Notes: generated by a model from the letters alone, not told the origin. Numbered from the stretch's first letter, positions 1 to 9,676 are shown. The stretch: DNA of 25,364 nt from Basidiobolus meristosporus CBS 931.73 (GCA_002104905.1 MCFE01000932.1:1-25364); one strand, 5' to 3'. Numbers and translations are program-made.

Positions 1-1195
1 TAGGTGTAAGCTCCTCATATGCTTCCTCATACCCTGTTATATCATTGGCTGAATTTTCATCAAGGATCTGGGTAATATTTGCTGATGGAGTAGAGTTCTT
101 CTCAAGACAGTCAGGTGGTCTATGTCCCATTGTTCCACATTTACAGCATTTGTCATCAGCCTATGGATTATCAGTTTTGGTACTTTGCTGCTTCTCTGAG
201 GTGTTTCCTGACTTGTTTGATGGCTTAGTGAGGCCTTTGCATTCACTAGTAGAGTGATAGCATCTTCCATGACGCTCACAATGCTTTGTAGTGGTTGACT
301 TCTTCTGGTGACATGACTGCTCTCTTTTCCAGTTATTGATGCCTCTTGAGTTAGTTGCCTGAAGCCTGGCTAACAGTTGCAGTCATGGTGATTGCAAGTG
401 TACATATCTCTGAGATTTTGTCATAAGTGTGTGCAGGGTTACATGCTTTGACATTAGCAATTTTGCTCTTTAGCTGGTATGAAAAGTTTGAAAGAAAATG
501 AGAAGTAAGCAATGGATTGGCATCACTAACTCCAGCTAATCTCATTTGTCTCTGGAATCTATGACAGAAGTGTTGCACTGATTCACCTTTTTGCATTTTA
601 GTTTCCCATAAGTTGCAGTTTAGATGCGCTTTCTTGAGGGGATCTTCAAAATGGCTGCAAAAGAGGTTCTGGGCAACTTTCCATGTACTAATCAAAGGAA
701 TGTTCACTTCAACCCAGTCAGCATCTGGCATGGTGAAACAGAGAGGCAGAAGTCTAGCCCAATTGGTGTTGGGGTTTAGCTGGTGCACAGCTAAGACATG
801 GCTAAACTTGTAAAGAAACTCAGTAGGATTCTTTATGCCATTGGCTCCTTCAGCCTAAAGAGGCAAGCATCTTGGGACAACCACTGGGGCAGGTCTAGTG
901 GGAGACATATATCTGGAGGATCAAAAGGCATGACTTCTTGGTGGCTGATGCAGAGCAAGTCTTGGCAGATTGTCAATGCTGTCAATTACTAAAGCAACAT
1001 TCTCTAGAGCTTCTTTGATAATACCAATTGCATCTTGATAACCAGAAATAACTTTAAGGAGTTCATTGCTGCAATGATTGTCAGATCTTGTCTAAGTAAG
1101 CTTTGAGTGCTCAAGCATCAAGGTGTTTCTTTCATGCACAATACTTTCAAGTTGCACAGTAAGCACTTGCCAATTTCTGTGAGCTTCTTCCAACA
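1..1195 (-). pseudogene. Ty3/gypsy-type retrotransposon Gag, decayed
   Basis: Reading the minus strand from an ATG at 1195 (MLEEAHRNWQVLTVQ) gives a Gag-like polyprotein. Its core (788 down to 351) holds FLYKFSHVLAVHQLNPNTNW just upstream and then WARLLPLCF, the usual layout of a retrotransposon Gag capsid domain; MQKGESVQHFCHRFQRQMRL is the helical part. A CCHC zinc knuckle (CCKC, GTMGH, RPPDC; pattern Cx2Cx4Hx4C) lies at 148 to 107, but in another frame from the capsid part. Stops occur near 1092, in two places between about 940 and 860, at 351, and just before the knuckle. Pol would lie beyond the left edge. Gag would package element RNA in the cytoplasm. The order N-terminus, capsid, knuckle is seen; the Ty3/gypsy assignment rests on family knowledge. 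It is dead in this copy. Confidence 0.8.
107..148 (-). other. CCHC zinc knuckle of the decayed Gag
   Basis: The minus strand encodes Cys-x2-Cys-x4-His-x4-Cys (C C K C G T M G H R P P D C), the retroviral-type nucleic-acid-binding knuckle. A TAG lies a few codons upstream in this frame, so the knuckle is cut off from the capsid frame. Confidence 0.8.
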
Positions 1196-3090
1196 TGGAT
1201 AGACTTGGATTACTTGCTGCTGAGGATATCTGGTAAAGCAGTTGAATGTAATGGATCAACAAAAGAAAGTGTTGTATCAAAGAGAAAAGTGTAATAAAGC
1301 TCCTGAGTAGTCAAACTGAACCCAAGGGACAACTAAGTGCAGAATTTTAGAATTGTCAGAGAGTGGCAGAAATTTTAGCTGTGAGGTTCTGGTGTAATAT
1401 TGGTCTTGTATATAGCTGGGTTTGGCTATAAAGGCAAACAAGTTTGTTTGCTATGCAGCTTAGGCTTGGTGTTCTTGGGAGTGCTAGATATTCTAGGCTT
1501 GTTGGAAGCTAGAAGGTAATTGATGAGTTCTTGATTTTGCAGAGACACAATCTTAAATTTGTTGAGACACACTAAACCAAACGGTTCAGGAAACCTTATT
1601 TATGCTTTTCTGGACAAGTTGAATTAGTAAGCCCAAAGAGACTGGACTAATTCAAATCTGTAGGGGTGCTGATAAGTGCATAAGATAAATTAAAACTGCT
1701 TCATTAATCAGCTGATGTCTTGGCAACTGCTAAGTTGTTGCATAGATCTCAGTTGACTTATCACCTGGGAAGGCTTGGCAGATAACTTGATAACATAATA
1801 GCCACATGAGAGTTGATCAGGTGTAATAGCTAATGATAGATACTGAAATGAGATAAGATAAACCATCACTGGGATTAGTTATGTTTGGATCAGGGAAAAT
1901 CAGTTAGGGTACTAAATTTTCTAACAGAGTAAAATTGGCTAAGTTTTAAGTGTTGATGCACAACTCAAATCATCTTCAGACTTCCATTGCCAAGACAGTG
2001 CCTCTGGGTAGTCCAATATACCTAGAGAGCTGCACTCTACCTGCTCAAGTTTCTTCACATATCATGGCTTTCCACTCCTTCCTACTGGACTAGACTCTGG
2101 AGCACACCTGAAGAAGAGAATCACCCTGGAAAGACAAGCACTCTACAAGCTACTAGCTGTCAATCCTCCTACAACTTCAGCTCCCAACAGCCAGCTTCTA
2201 CATATGCAGTTTGTCTTCCCTGTCTTGGCATTTGGCTCACCACTCCTTTTTCTTACTTCTAGCAACTGCACTATGCTTGACAAGTTTTCCATTTGGTGCA
2301 TTACATCATCTGCCTGAATGCCCCTACAGGTATGCTATTATTGATGCTTTTAGGTTTATGCCCTACAAGATCAGACTTCTCTGCCTTAGAGCCAGAATCT
2401 ATCTCAGCCTTCACCACTGCAACAACCCACTGATCAAGGTCTGAAAGTGCACTGACCACACTACACCTGGCTCCTGCTGGAGAACTATACTTGGAGATTC
2501 TAATGTAAAGTAGTTTGCTCAATATATGCTGTAGTTGGAAAAACCCAAGTTGGCATACCTAAATACTTGACAGACCTTTGGCAGTAATATCTTAAGTAGC
2601 ACACTCACTTTATGATCTGAATCAATCCATATCATATTCCCCTTATTAGTTTTGTTCATAAACTATTCTCATGCCTCTTGCTACACCCCTGCCCACTGAA
2701 CAGTATCTTGAGCACTGAAGAGCTATCATTTCTCCTTATTAACTTACCTACCAATTCCCCTCAGCTACCCATCCTTGTATGAAGGCTACAACAGTAGCAC
2801 TGGCTTCTTTGTTTCAACCAAAATAAAGATTTTACCAATTGGTGACTTTCTCCCCCCTACAGGCAATGTCCCCCCTGGTCATTTCAAATAGCTCCAAAAC
2901 CCGCCAAAAACCAGCACCACACTCTGCAATACCCTTAAGACTGCTTACTATGCATTTTATAAAGTAGCTACTATCACTTATTCCAGGAATCAAGAGAACA
3001 TTTCAGTATATATCCCTGAAAGACAATGTTGAGAGCTGACTTATTATATATAGCTTATCTTTAACTTTATTAGCTTGCTTCAAAGGAGAA
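1196..3090. other. CpG-depleted retroelement-derived sequence, no gene
   Basis: This stretch lies upstream of the minus-strand Gag, where the 5' untranslated part and an LTR would be expected. I could not find paired LTR ends or a convincing primer-binding site. No reading frame looks coding; the short frames near 2211-2522 on both strands have no recognisable motif. Counting by eye, bases 1-3060 hold only about four CG dinucleotides (near 272, 626, 1581 and 2902), while CA and TG are common. Just to the right, from about 3180, CG becomes frequent again. Confidence 0.6.
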
Positions 3091-3109
3091 TTTTGCGCTA
3101 GGGCAGTTA

Positions 3110-3744
3110 CAATCACTATAAGAGCTAGTTATAATCCATCATGGCAGGTCCTACTATGCATGGTATGTATTTGATATCTACGCATAGATTGTAACTATTT
3201 TCAAAACCATGAGAGCTCAAAAACGCAGCCGTGTGAAAAGATTCACAATGTATCAGTGTATTAACTGAATACCATCATATCTTGGGCTGAAATATTACAA
3301 TTCTGGAGTTGGGATTTTTTGTAGTGATATATAGTTGCTGACGATTATTAGGCAGATTAATCATCAACACCAGATTGAGCAAACCAGCTAATCATATTAT
3401 CATATGCCAGAATCTCTCGCAAGTGAGCGGAAGCGTAATATGAGCATCAAGCCAATATAGCACTTTGATAAGGTCTAAGCCACATAGAGTATCTATCTTG
3501 CCAGTATCAATCCGGGATATGCAATACGCTAGATTAAACTATATTGCTACAAAAACTGTTAGGGCGGATCTTGGTTGGAACCAGCTAGATCCTGAAATAG
3601 ATGGCAGTGATAATTTAGAAGTGCAACTACAACTATTACGGCTTTTGGATGGGCTATGCTTGGTGGCTTCAGAGGCATGGCACAGCAGTAGCAAAAGAGC
3701 AACACATAGTAGCACAAGCAAGTGTGACCAGGATAATTTCCACG
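3110..3744. other. Intergenic, uncertain coding remnants
   Basis: A frame without an ATG start is open on the plus strand over 3465-3749, and a shorter one contains GWAMLGGFRGMAQQ near 3640-3680 before a stop. Neither matches a family I know. This could be the decayed 5' part of something or simply the upstream region of the gene at 3789. Confidence 0.3.
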
Positions 3745-3751
3745 TATAAAA
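3745..3751 (+). promoter_or_regulatory. TATA box of the 67-aa gene
   Basis: TATAAAA stands 37 bases before the ATG at 3789, similar to the TATA-to-ATG spacing of the other intact genes in the window. Confidence 0.6.
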
Positions 3752-3788
3752 AGATTAGCCAACGCCTGGATATTGGCAAGAATACACC

Positions 3789-3992
3789 ATGTCTTTTGCA
3801 AACTGGCTCTACAATCGGGTGAAGGACTCCGACGAAGGAAATGAAGACTACGAAGGAAGAAACTTCTCCTGGAGCAACAACAGCCCTGCAGGACCATACT
3901 ACAGCTACGAGAAAATCTGGGACATGCCTGTCGGTAGCTCACGTCCAGCAACAATTGCTAGCAAGGTAGTCACCGTTTGGAGAAACGCGTGA
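3789..3992 (+). CDS. Small acidic-to-aromatic protein of unknown function, 67 aa
   Basis: The protein starts MSFANWLYNRVKDSDEGNED and ends VVTVWRNA. It is hydrophilic, rich in Trp and Tyr (the middle reads GPYYSYEKIWDMPVG), has no Cys, signal peptide or membrane segment, and matches no family I recognise. The case for a real gene is indirect: an ATG start, a TATAAAA 37 bases upstream, an AATAAA at 4026 some 33 bases after the stop, and balanced composition. A longer minus-strand frame overlaps it (3559-3954) but has an odd Cys-run composition and no promoter, so I prefer this strand. It is probably a single-exon gene; an additional upstream exon cannot be ruled out. Confidence 0.55.
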   Translation: MSFANWLYNRVKDSDEGNEDYEGRNFSWSNNSPAGPYYSYEKIWDMPVGSSRPATIASKVVTVWRNA

Positions 3993-4025
3993 TGGGATAA
4001 GCAACATATCACTCTTGGATAATTA

Positions 4026-4054
4026 AATAAAGAGCCTGATGCTGTCATCAGGCT
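4026..4054 (+). terminator. AATAAA plus 9-bp hairpin 3' of the 67-aa gene
   Basis: AATAAA (4026-4031) is followed at once by a perfect 9-bp inverted repeat, 4033-4041 with 4046-4054, around a 4-base loop (CTGT). The AATAAA is a likely polyadenylation signal. The hairpin role is inference; it may mark the 3' end or be chance. Confidence 0.45.
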
Positions 4055-4235
4055 TGTTCAACCCACATATTTAGCCAGAGTGAATTTCCGCATTGACATT
4101 TCTTGGCCATGTGTGCATGCATGGTGGGCAAGGTGAGCACTCAAGCAGTCCGTATTTGAGTCATCAGCATGCTAAGCAAGTTGCTGATACTGTGGTAAGG
4201 CTACATGTACTCAAACGTCATATAGTGGTTGGCAT

Positions 4236-4408
4236 TCAGGTGCTATTCTCACCGTTGCTGCTACCGTTATTTTTGTTATCCCACCGTTGCCGGCTCCACC
4301 ATGACCAGTGCCATAAGCACACAAATCATCTTCACCATTTACATTGCTGCAATTGCTGAAACCACTTCTATTACCATCAGTATTTCCGCCATTGCCCTCG
4401 GTTAAGAC
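4236..4408 (-). pseudogene. Gly/Asn/Ser-rich protein remnant
   Basis: The minus strand reads EGNGGNTDGNRSGFSNC, then a short Cys-containing stretch and GTGHGGAGNGG. After that a shift of one frame restores the same composition (NNGSSNGENST) up to a TGA at 4236-4238. There is no start codon: stops lie just upstream of 4408. The composition matches the longer minus-strand Gly-rich frame at 19888-20217, so the two are probably remnants of one family of low-complexity, possibly cell-wall or secreted, proteins. Family and function are not identified. The plus-strand frame over it (4093-4359), rich in His and Leu, is a shadow of this repeat. Confidence 0.45.
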
Positions 4409-4476
4409 TTGTTATATAGCATCCTATAGTACATAGTGGCCTGTGCAATTTTCATATTGCCTAGCTATTCTTCGGC

Positions 4477-4986
4477 ATGCGCTTTACTACCGTAGCAGTG
4501 ATTCTAAGCCTTGCCACGAATTAAGTGACTGTTGCTGCCCCAAGCGGCTGTTCTTCCCTATGCACTCTTGAGTATATAAAGGACCATTATCATAGCTCAC
4601 CATATGCACAACAAGCCAAGGATTGCTACCAAAACGCCCGAGTATTACCTGTCGTTAGGATGTCGAATGTCCAATTACTGTTATTACGCCAGGTTATCAC
4701 CACCGTGACCGAAAAGTATCATAGCCTGAGCATTGCTAATGCCAACAGCAATAAAGACTTCAGCGTCAAGTATCAAGCAGGACCTAGTCTCGAACTGGAG
4801 GGTGGGGCCAACACATTAGAATATGCTAAGCAAAGGGGAACGGAAAACTCGGGCGATAGTTCTTCATCTCCCTACGTTCTGACGCAGTCCTCTCAGGATG
4901 TACAATATACAACCCCTGTAGTAGCGACATAATGCGTAGAACATTGAGCAGAGCAAAATAGTCAACATAACAACTGCAAGCGCTAG
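4477..4986 (+). pseudogene. Secreted family B, copy B1, three in-frame stops
   Basis: B1 spans 170 codons from MRFTTVAVILSLATN, a signal-peptide-like start. After a TAA at codon 16 it continues VTVAAPSGCSSLCTLEYIKD, then KDCYQN, then a polar region with YQAGPSLELEGGANTLEYAK and SSPYVLTQSSQDVQYTTP. Further stops are a TAA at codon 152 (4930) and a TGA at codon 157, before a final CKR. Copy B4 (24497) has CAA at both positions where B1 has TAA, so both TAAs look like C-to-T changes in a CA context. No frameshift is needed across the copy. The family is not known to me; the layout (signal peptide, spaced Cys, acidic polar tail) suggests a small extracellular protein. The TAA at codon 16 could be bypassed only by another start. 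Confidence 0.7.
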
Positions 4987-5245
4987 TACTGCATGCTTGC
5001 TTACATACTTAACTACTAAGCCTCAGGGCTTAACAACTCTATCCTCCACTGGAGCCTATGATGTAGGAGGGGTTAAATATAATGTATCGTTATATTCAAC
5101 TGGCAGCGCTTCTAGCCGAACATAACCATATCACTGTTAATGGATTGATCTTGGTGTCACCGTACTCGAAATGGTTAGACTGCTCAATAACTGTTAGGAA
5201 TGTGATACTTCCTCTTATAGTTGCTGCCATGATTTTTTGGTAAAA

Positions 5246-5249
5246 CAGA
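5246..5249 (-). other. Spacer between tRNA-Leu and its Pol III terminator
   Basis: The minus strand reads a few bases (TCTG) after the discriminator A and then TTTT at 5245-5242, a minimal RNA polymerase III termination signal. Confidence 0.5.
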
Positions 5250-5331
5250 TGATGAGGGCGGGGTTCGAACCCACGCCTCCGAAGAGACTGCGGCCTGAAC
5301 GCAGCGCCTCAGACCACCCGGCTACCTCAAC
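5250..5331 (-). tRNA. trnL-CAG: tRNA-Leu (anticodon CAG)
   Basis: An 82-nt class II tRNA folds cleanly: a 7-bp acceptor (GTTGAGG with CCTCATC, one T2-T71 mismatch), D arm GCC/GGC, anticodon stem CTGCG/CGCAG with loop TTCAGGC, a long variable arm (CTC-TTCG-GAG), T stem GTGGG/CCCGC with loop TTCGAAC, and discriminator A. There is no intron and no encoded CCA, as in nuclear tRNAs. The anticodon CAG reads CTG as leucine. U33 and G37 are those of an ordinary leucine tRNA, so this tRNA gives no sign of CUG reassignment to Ser or Ala. TTTT follows at 5245-5242. The A and B boxes lie inside the gene. It stands alone between repeated and decayed sequence. Confidence 0.93.
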
Positions 5332-5344
5332 AATTTGGACACTG

Positions 5345-5935
5345 TGTTACAGAGTAAAGAGGCACTCGATGTTAACTGACATCAACGCATACAAAGACGA
5401 CTTAGTAGCCAGGGAAAAGCAAATCAAAGACAAATCACCAGACTCACAATAAGGTATAAATACCAAACAAGCAACTAAATAAAAAGGGAGTTTTGGTTAT
5501 AGGCAGAAAAGCGTAGTAGGAACGAATATTAGCTTGAATATATTTCTACAAAGTCACCACCCCAACCTTTTAAAGAGATATTCTTACACTACCCCGTCGA
5601 ATCTACAAGATAACATACACGTTATCCCTTTTCGTACTCTCTAAAGGACATTACTCTTTAAGTACGTAACAACTGTTTCAATGATAATTCACCCAATCAG
5701 GTCAAAACATGGATAAGGTAAGGTAAGCCATATTTATATGCTCGATGCCGGATAGACTAGACTATTCAAACTTTTAGAATGTGCTCTGACCGAGTTGTGT
5801 TGTTCCTAAGCGTGCTTGAAGTTCTTCCTGAGGTCATGTTTGTCTACAATCACTTCAATCTCTCGCTTTTTGCCTTTATGATTCTATCGATATGGAACAG
5901 CTACTCTTACTCTCCCCTACTCATTTTATTTATCG
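5345..5935. other. Intergenic, nothing recognised
   Basis: Between the tRNA and 5935 I see AT-rich sequence with ordinary CpG content and only short frames. No repeat copy from elsewhere in the window was noticed here. Confidence 0.5.
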
Positions 5936-5942
5936 CAGGGAC

Positions 5943-6209
5943 GTGACTGCTCCCTTGCCAGTCATTTGGCAAGCCATATTATCTAATGAGAGAGGAAGCT
6001 GAGCTTCAAAGACTAAGGAGACACTTGCCGAAGAAGGAAATACTACTGTCTTTGCTGGTGGAGATTTACCTAATGCTGGCTCCAAGACTGTCAAGGCGTT
6101 TGAAAGTAAGCTCCCTGCATCTGAAAAATCAAGAACACTGATGCCCGGGGTTATGAGAAAGGCATGCAATTATGGAGAGGTATATCCGGTCTGTGACAGG
6201 GGCCTGTGA
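5943..6209 (+). pseudogene. Possible phosphoglycerate-kinase-like fragment
   Basis: One plus-strand frame reads VTAPLPVIWQAILSNERGS, a TGA, then KTKETLAEEGNTTVFAGGDL and later LMPGVMRKACNYG before a TGA at 6207. The order of an IW segment, a KTKETLAEEG helix, a TTVFAGGD turn and an LPGV-like segment recalls the nucleotide-binding domain of phosphoglycerate kinase (IWNGPMGVF, GTK, TTIIGGGD, LPGV). The match is by eye and weak, and the intervening TGGGASLE motif is missing. If right, it is a short dead fragment of a glycolytic gene. It could equally be chance. No start codon or promoter was seen. Confidence 0.25.
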
Positions 6210-6223
6210 CAGGGGCCTGTGAC
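6191..6223. repeat. 13-bp tandem repeat, 2.5 copies
   Basis: The unit CTGTGACAGGGGC occurs at 6191-6203 and 6204-6216, followed by a partial CTGTGAC (6217-6223). The copies are perfect, so the repeat is young or an assembly collapse point. Confidence 0.9.
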
Positions 6224-6604
6224 TGAAAAATCACCATTAGATTTGATTCACAGCGGAGACGTATCCAAATGCTAATAAATATCTATATAGAATCAAAGTA
6301 AATCCTGAGCATGAATCGATGAGATGATTTGAATGATTCCCTAACATAGGGCAGTTTCTATGTCAAATACACAAACAAATATTACTTTGACTCGTATTCA
6401 CCTTCCATCCAATCTAGGCAACTTGATTGTGAGGTATTGCAATACAGTAAGCAGACAGATACATGCACTGAAATTCTATATACAGATATTGCAAATGAAT
6501 CGAAGCTTGGCAGCCTCACCTCATCACTAATTAAATATGCGAATATAAAAGACGAAAACGGAGAATCTATTCGATAGAAACTCAACCACGAAACGCCCTG
6601 AAGA

Positions 6605-6735
6605 AGTATTATCTTGACCGGTGCCGCCATGATCTCCATGCTTGCATCCTCATACGCAGAACCTCTCGATCGCAACCAACCCATTATTACTGTTACCCCC
6701 GAGTATGTGAAGCTATGTAAAAATGGGAAGATTGT
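6605..6735 (+). pseudogene. N-terminal fragment of a secreted protein
   Basis: The frame reads SIILTGAAMISMLASSYAEP and then LDRNQPIITVTPEYVKLC before running into the junction at 6736. The first ATG in frame is at 6629. The hydrophobic run ending SSYA and followed by EPLD looks like a signal peptide with its cleavage site, and the PLD motif recalls the start of the mature protein at 14150 (KPLDPKIG). At 6736 the sequence changes to the 3' end of family B in another frame, so this head has lost its own tail. Confidence 0.45.
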
Positions 6736-6852
6736 CCCTACGTTCTGATGCAGCCCACCCAAGATGCACAGTACACAGCCCCAGTAATAGTGACACAATG
6801 CATGAAAGAGCAAAATATTCAATACACTCATTGTGCCGACAATTGCGCCTAA
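6736..6852 (+). pseudogene. Secreted family B, copy B2, C-terminal 38 codons only
   Basis: The frame PYVLMQPTQDAQYTAPVIVT continues through QCMKEQNIQYTHC to DNCA and TAA at 6850. It matches the end of B4 (PYVLMQPTQDVQYTT and QNIPYTHCADNCT) almost residue for residue and defines the intact C-terminus of the family, with three Cys. Everything 5' of 6736 is unrelated. Similarity to the 24865-25364 segment continues without a break past the stop. Confidence 0.75.
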
Positions 6853-7236
6853 CAGATAAATCAACCTAAACTGAGAATAATCAGTATGCAAGACAAATAA
6901 GCCCTCTTTGCGCGACTACCCTACTCTCACAGTATCATAGACTATCAATCCACGGTAGACACAGTGTACCAGTCCAAAAAGAATCGACATTTGGCAATAC
7001 CTCACAACGACACACACCGGAGGAACAGGGACACTTTACATTTGGTTGGTGTAAGGGTGAATAGTGCATGCAACATAGCCGGGTAGAGAAGCTCAATCAG
7101 CATTGTGTATCAACTACCGCATTTGGAGAACTGGTGGGCTCCTACCTTGAGATGTCAGTGAGCCCTATTTAGCGCCAGTTTCAATGTTTGTGTACTCATT
7201 CCATCGAACTGTAAATAGTTGCATCGATATTGGGGG
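6736..7236 (+). repeat. Segmental duplication of about 500 bp (copy 1)
   Basis: This segment matches 24865-25364 nearly base for base, with scattered substitutions. It holds the B-family tail, an AT-rich spacer, and the start of the small frame at 7184. Copy 2 runs off the right edge of the window, so the true length is unknown. Confidence 0.9.
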
Positions 7237-7366
7237 GCGTAAATGTGACTTTTGGTTTAAGTCAACATACGATTGCATTATTCGTGAGACGCAAAACGAC
7301 TCATACTACGATTTCTCAAGCAAGGGCTTGAAGCGTGCACACAGGAATGGCACTGTTCTCACGTAG
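7184..7366 (+). CDS. Possible 60-aa protein, unknown
   Basis: The frame starts MFVYSFHRTVNSCIDIGGRK and continues CDFWFKSTYDCIIRE to end HRNGTVLT. Cys occur at 13, 21 and 31. The same ATG and first residues (MFVYSFHRTVNSCIDIG) are kept in the second copy of the segment at 25311, with only one coding-neutral base change before the window ends. I saw no TATA at the usual distance and no family match. It may be a real small gene or a conserved accident of a recent duplication. Confidence 0.3.
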   Translation: MFVYSFHRTVNSCIDIGGRKCDFWFKSTYDCIIRETQNDSYYDFSSKGLKRAHRNGTVLT

Positions 7367-7390
7367 TTGGTTATTTCATAGTCAATTACC

Positions 7391-7726
7391 CTAGTCCGGA
7401 GTAGTATATATAATACTGTTATTTTCGTCGATTTCAATATTATGGGATTTATCCACCAAATGAGTGAAAATTTTTATCGATTTTTCTCCTATAAATAGGG
7501 TCATCTGTCGTTTGGCATCGTTACGACTGTACTTTACAGGATTATGTATATAGTACATTCCCAGTCTTTGTTTCCCAACAAAGACACTAAAGATGACATG
7601 TAGTGCGCTGTCCGTAAAGGGAAGTGTGAGCAGTGGCCGATCGGTCTTTCGGGACCATAGGACCTGTTCAGTTGATGAACTTGCCGGCTGATTATTCCAA
7701 CAGCCTGGCGAGGACGGTCTGCACAT
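7391..7726 (-). CDS. Possible 111-aa protein, unknown
   Basis: An ATG at 7726 opens 111 codons on the minus strand. The N-terminus (MCRPSSPGCWNNQPASSS) is polar, the middle reads LHVIFSVFVGKQRLGMYYIH, and the end is KSHNIEIDENNSIIYTTPD. The C-terminal half has the polar, charged make-up of a coding frame. The overlapping plus frame near 7590-7760 (TCSVDELAG and ACCYPTIIE) and another minus frame also have coding-like pieces, so the strand is not certain. No promoter or family was recognised. Confidence 0.3.
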   Translation of the reverse strand: MCRPSSPGCWNNQPASSSTEQVLWSRKTDRPLLTLPFTDSALHVIFSVFVGKQRLGMYYIHNPVKYSRNDAKRQMTLFIGEKSIKIFTHLVDKSHNIEIDENNSIIYTTPD

Positions 7727-7972
7727 TCTGACAGCTTGTTGTTACCCAACTATCATTGAAAAATCAAATCAAAATACCAATCTCTCTCGCTACATATTCA
7801 TATTGAAAATCAGCAAGCAAAGAAAAGAAAAATACTTAAAATTTTGATTGCAAAATGACATACTTGTTTGATTACGATTACAGTTTTCTGATCATTAAAA
7901 TCAAATTCATAATTGAATGTTTAAGCGGGCACACAACTTTGCATAAAATAGGAAAAGAGTAAGTCGATAGTC

Positions 7973-8113
7973 TCACTTTGTTGTAGCGCCTACTGATGAC
8001 CATCCACTCAGACTGCTCCAGTGCGCTTGGTTTTCGTTGCTCTGTTGCCAGCCTCACGCGTTCCCCAAGTCTTCAATAACCTTGCCATCTCGCAATTACT
8101 TGAAGATGCCCAT
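7973..8113 (-). pseudogene. Degenerate 46-codon frame with two stops
   Basis: From an ATG at 8113 the minus strand reads MGIFK, TAA, LRDGKVIEDLGNA, TGA, then GWQQSNENQAHWSSLSGW and a TGA at 7975-7973. The uninterrupted polar composition across both stops suggests an old coding sequence. The family is not recognised. It ends where the CpG-depleted block begins. Confidence 0.25.
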
Positions 8114-9420
8114 GTCAACACTAGGCTCTAAAAAGCATGGATAGAAATCATCAGCAGTGACCCACTACTGAAGCCTTCAACTAATCAGTTCTCCAGAAGC
8201 TTGAGATACAGAAAGATGCCACTCTACCCAACTGTTAACTTATTTGAAAGTCAAACTCAGAAGGCTTTAGGCTCTTGTGAGGACACAAATAGCTGAGCAT
8301 AAGCAAATTTGATGAAAATAAGAGTGGTTGTGCAGATTATATAGTATAATGTTTCAAGAGTCTCAGAGATACTGGAAGTGAATGGGAGAACAAGTAGAAT
8401 TTGCGGTCTGCTCCTAATCATTCATCAAATATAAGAGTTTTATCTTTACTTCAACATGGTCTTAACAGTGCAAACATGAAAAATACAATTATGATGGTTC
8501 CAAGAATATGTGTGCAAAGTTTGGGGCTGTTATGACAACTCTCAGATATTTCATGTCTTAGGTATCTGATACTTGTGCTGAGTGACTCTATACAAGGTCA
8601 ATGGCTAGAGCTCTCAAAGATTTGTAAATCACAACCTAGGTGTACAGAAAGCATAGATGTTGCATCCCTATGGGATATCTCAGACCTAGAATTCATCTAA
8701 TAATCAGCTGGTATTCTGTTGGTATTCCAATGATATTTTGCAGGCATTCTGCTGTTGCTTTTCCTTTAGATTTCTAGCTGCACTTTAGGGGCAAGTAGAG
8801 AGTGGTTGATGATCAGATTTGGTATGAATGCTAGCTAGTCTCGTCTCCACCTGAGAAGTAAGTCTGCCAGATAGCTATTACTGTATAAGCTGACAGCTGT
8901 AAGCTTAGTGAGACCTGGAACTCAACTGATATGTAATGGTAATCATTAGGCCTTTCTTGTTCTTTTTCTCAAAGCATGAACACTATCAGTAAGATGAGAA
9001 GGATACAAAAAGCATCAACAATAGTATACATTATCCAACTAAGCTCTCTGGCAGCTATTTGTCATTGTGAACAAGTTTCTGTACTAGAGTTCAAGAGCAG
9101 CACCAAATGGGCTTACAGTAGGTGCTTATGCTGGCCAACAGACCCCTGATGACCTCTGTATGTAAGCACATACTGCCAAAGAGGTCTTCTTTGTATCTGA
9201 TAATCAATAAATCCAATACGTTCAATGTTGAATGCTAGAAATAATGCAAGTATACAAAGTAGCTGTATAAAGAAGTAAACAGTATATGTTGGGGTATTCT
9301 AACCATACATGCTACACATCATTTACAACGGTATAAATAATAGTGCTACTCTGTCAAAAACCTCTGGTGGATGCTGGACAATAAGTATAAATACATTAGT
9401 AGACGTATGTGACTATTTAT
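8114..9420. mobile_element. CpG-depleted retroelement fossil
   Basis: From 8114 to about 9210 I count two CG dinucleotides (8403, 8842), against a normal density on both sides. A short protein-level match links it to the third block: GSKNMCAKFGAVMTT (8494-8540) against CPKSMCAKFKAVLATW (21840-21890), both followed by similar degenerate text. Upstream, a frame with SLLQHGLNSAN (about 8450-8480) recalls the Gag of LTR elements, but stops interrupt everything. No LTR or terminal repeat was found. Class assignment is inference. Confidence 0.45.
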
Positions 9421-9676
9421 TCCCCCAAGATCAGGGCCCGTGATACCATTAAATCACTTTAATGTTTATTCAAAATATCCGTTTTTGCTCCCGGTATCTG
9501 AAGAAATACTCTCCACTGCAACTAAAAAACGCCAGGAATATTCGTTGAAGTAGTTGCCATTAAATCTTGAACTCTACACATCCCTACAATAACACTCTTC
9601 AATATCGCATCTTTATCTTTCAACTGTATTGGTAAAGCGTGTTGTATCTGTATGACAGTTATTCGAAAAAGATATA
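9421..9676. other. Upstream region of the small ORF at 9677
   Basis: AT-rich sequence with returning CpG. No convincing TATA box at 25-60 bases before the ATG and no repeat copy was noticed. Confidence 0.4.

Noticed and set aside
3559-3954. 131-codon minus-strand frame
   Set aside because: Cys-run and Ser/Arg-rich composition typical of a shadow frame, no promoter, and it overlaps the better supported plus-strand gene at 3789.
6382-6891. 169-codon minus-strand frame with hydrophobic stretches
   Set aside because: It starts at a TTG, crosses the 6736 recombination junction, and the corresponding frame in the second segment copy (near 24774-25040) does not read the same. It is antisense to the family B tail.
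8114-9420. Assignment of the block to a Ty1/copia element
   Set aside because: Only scattered Gag-like words were seen; no protease, integrase or reverse-transcriptase motif could be read, so the class is left open.
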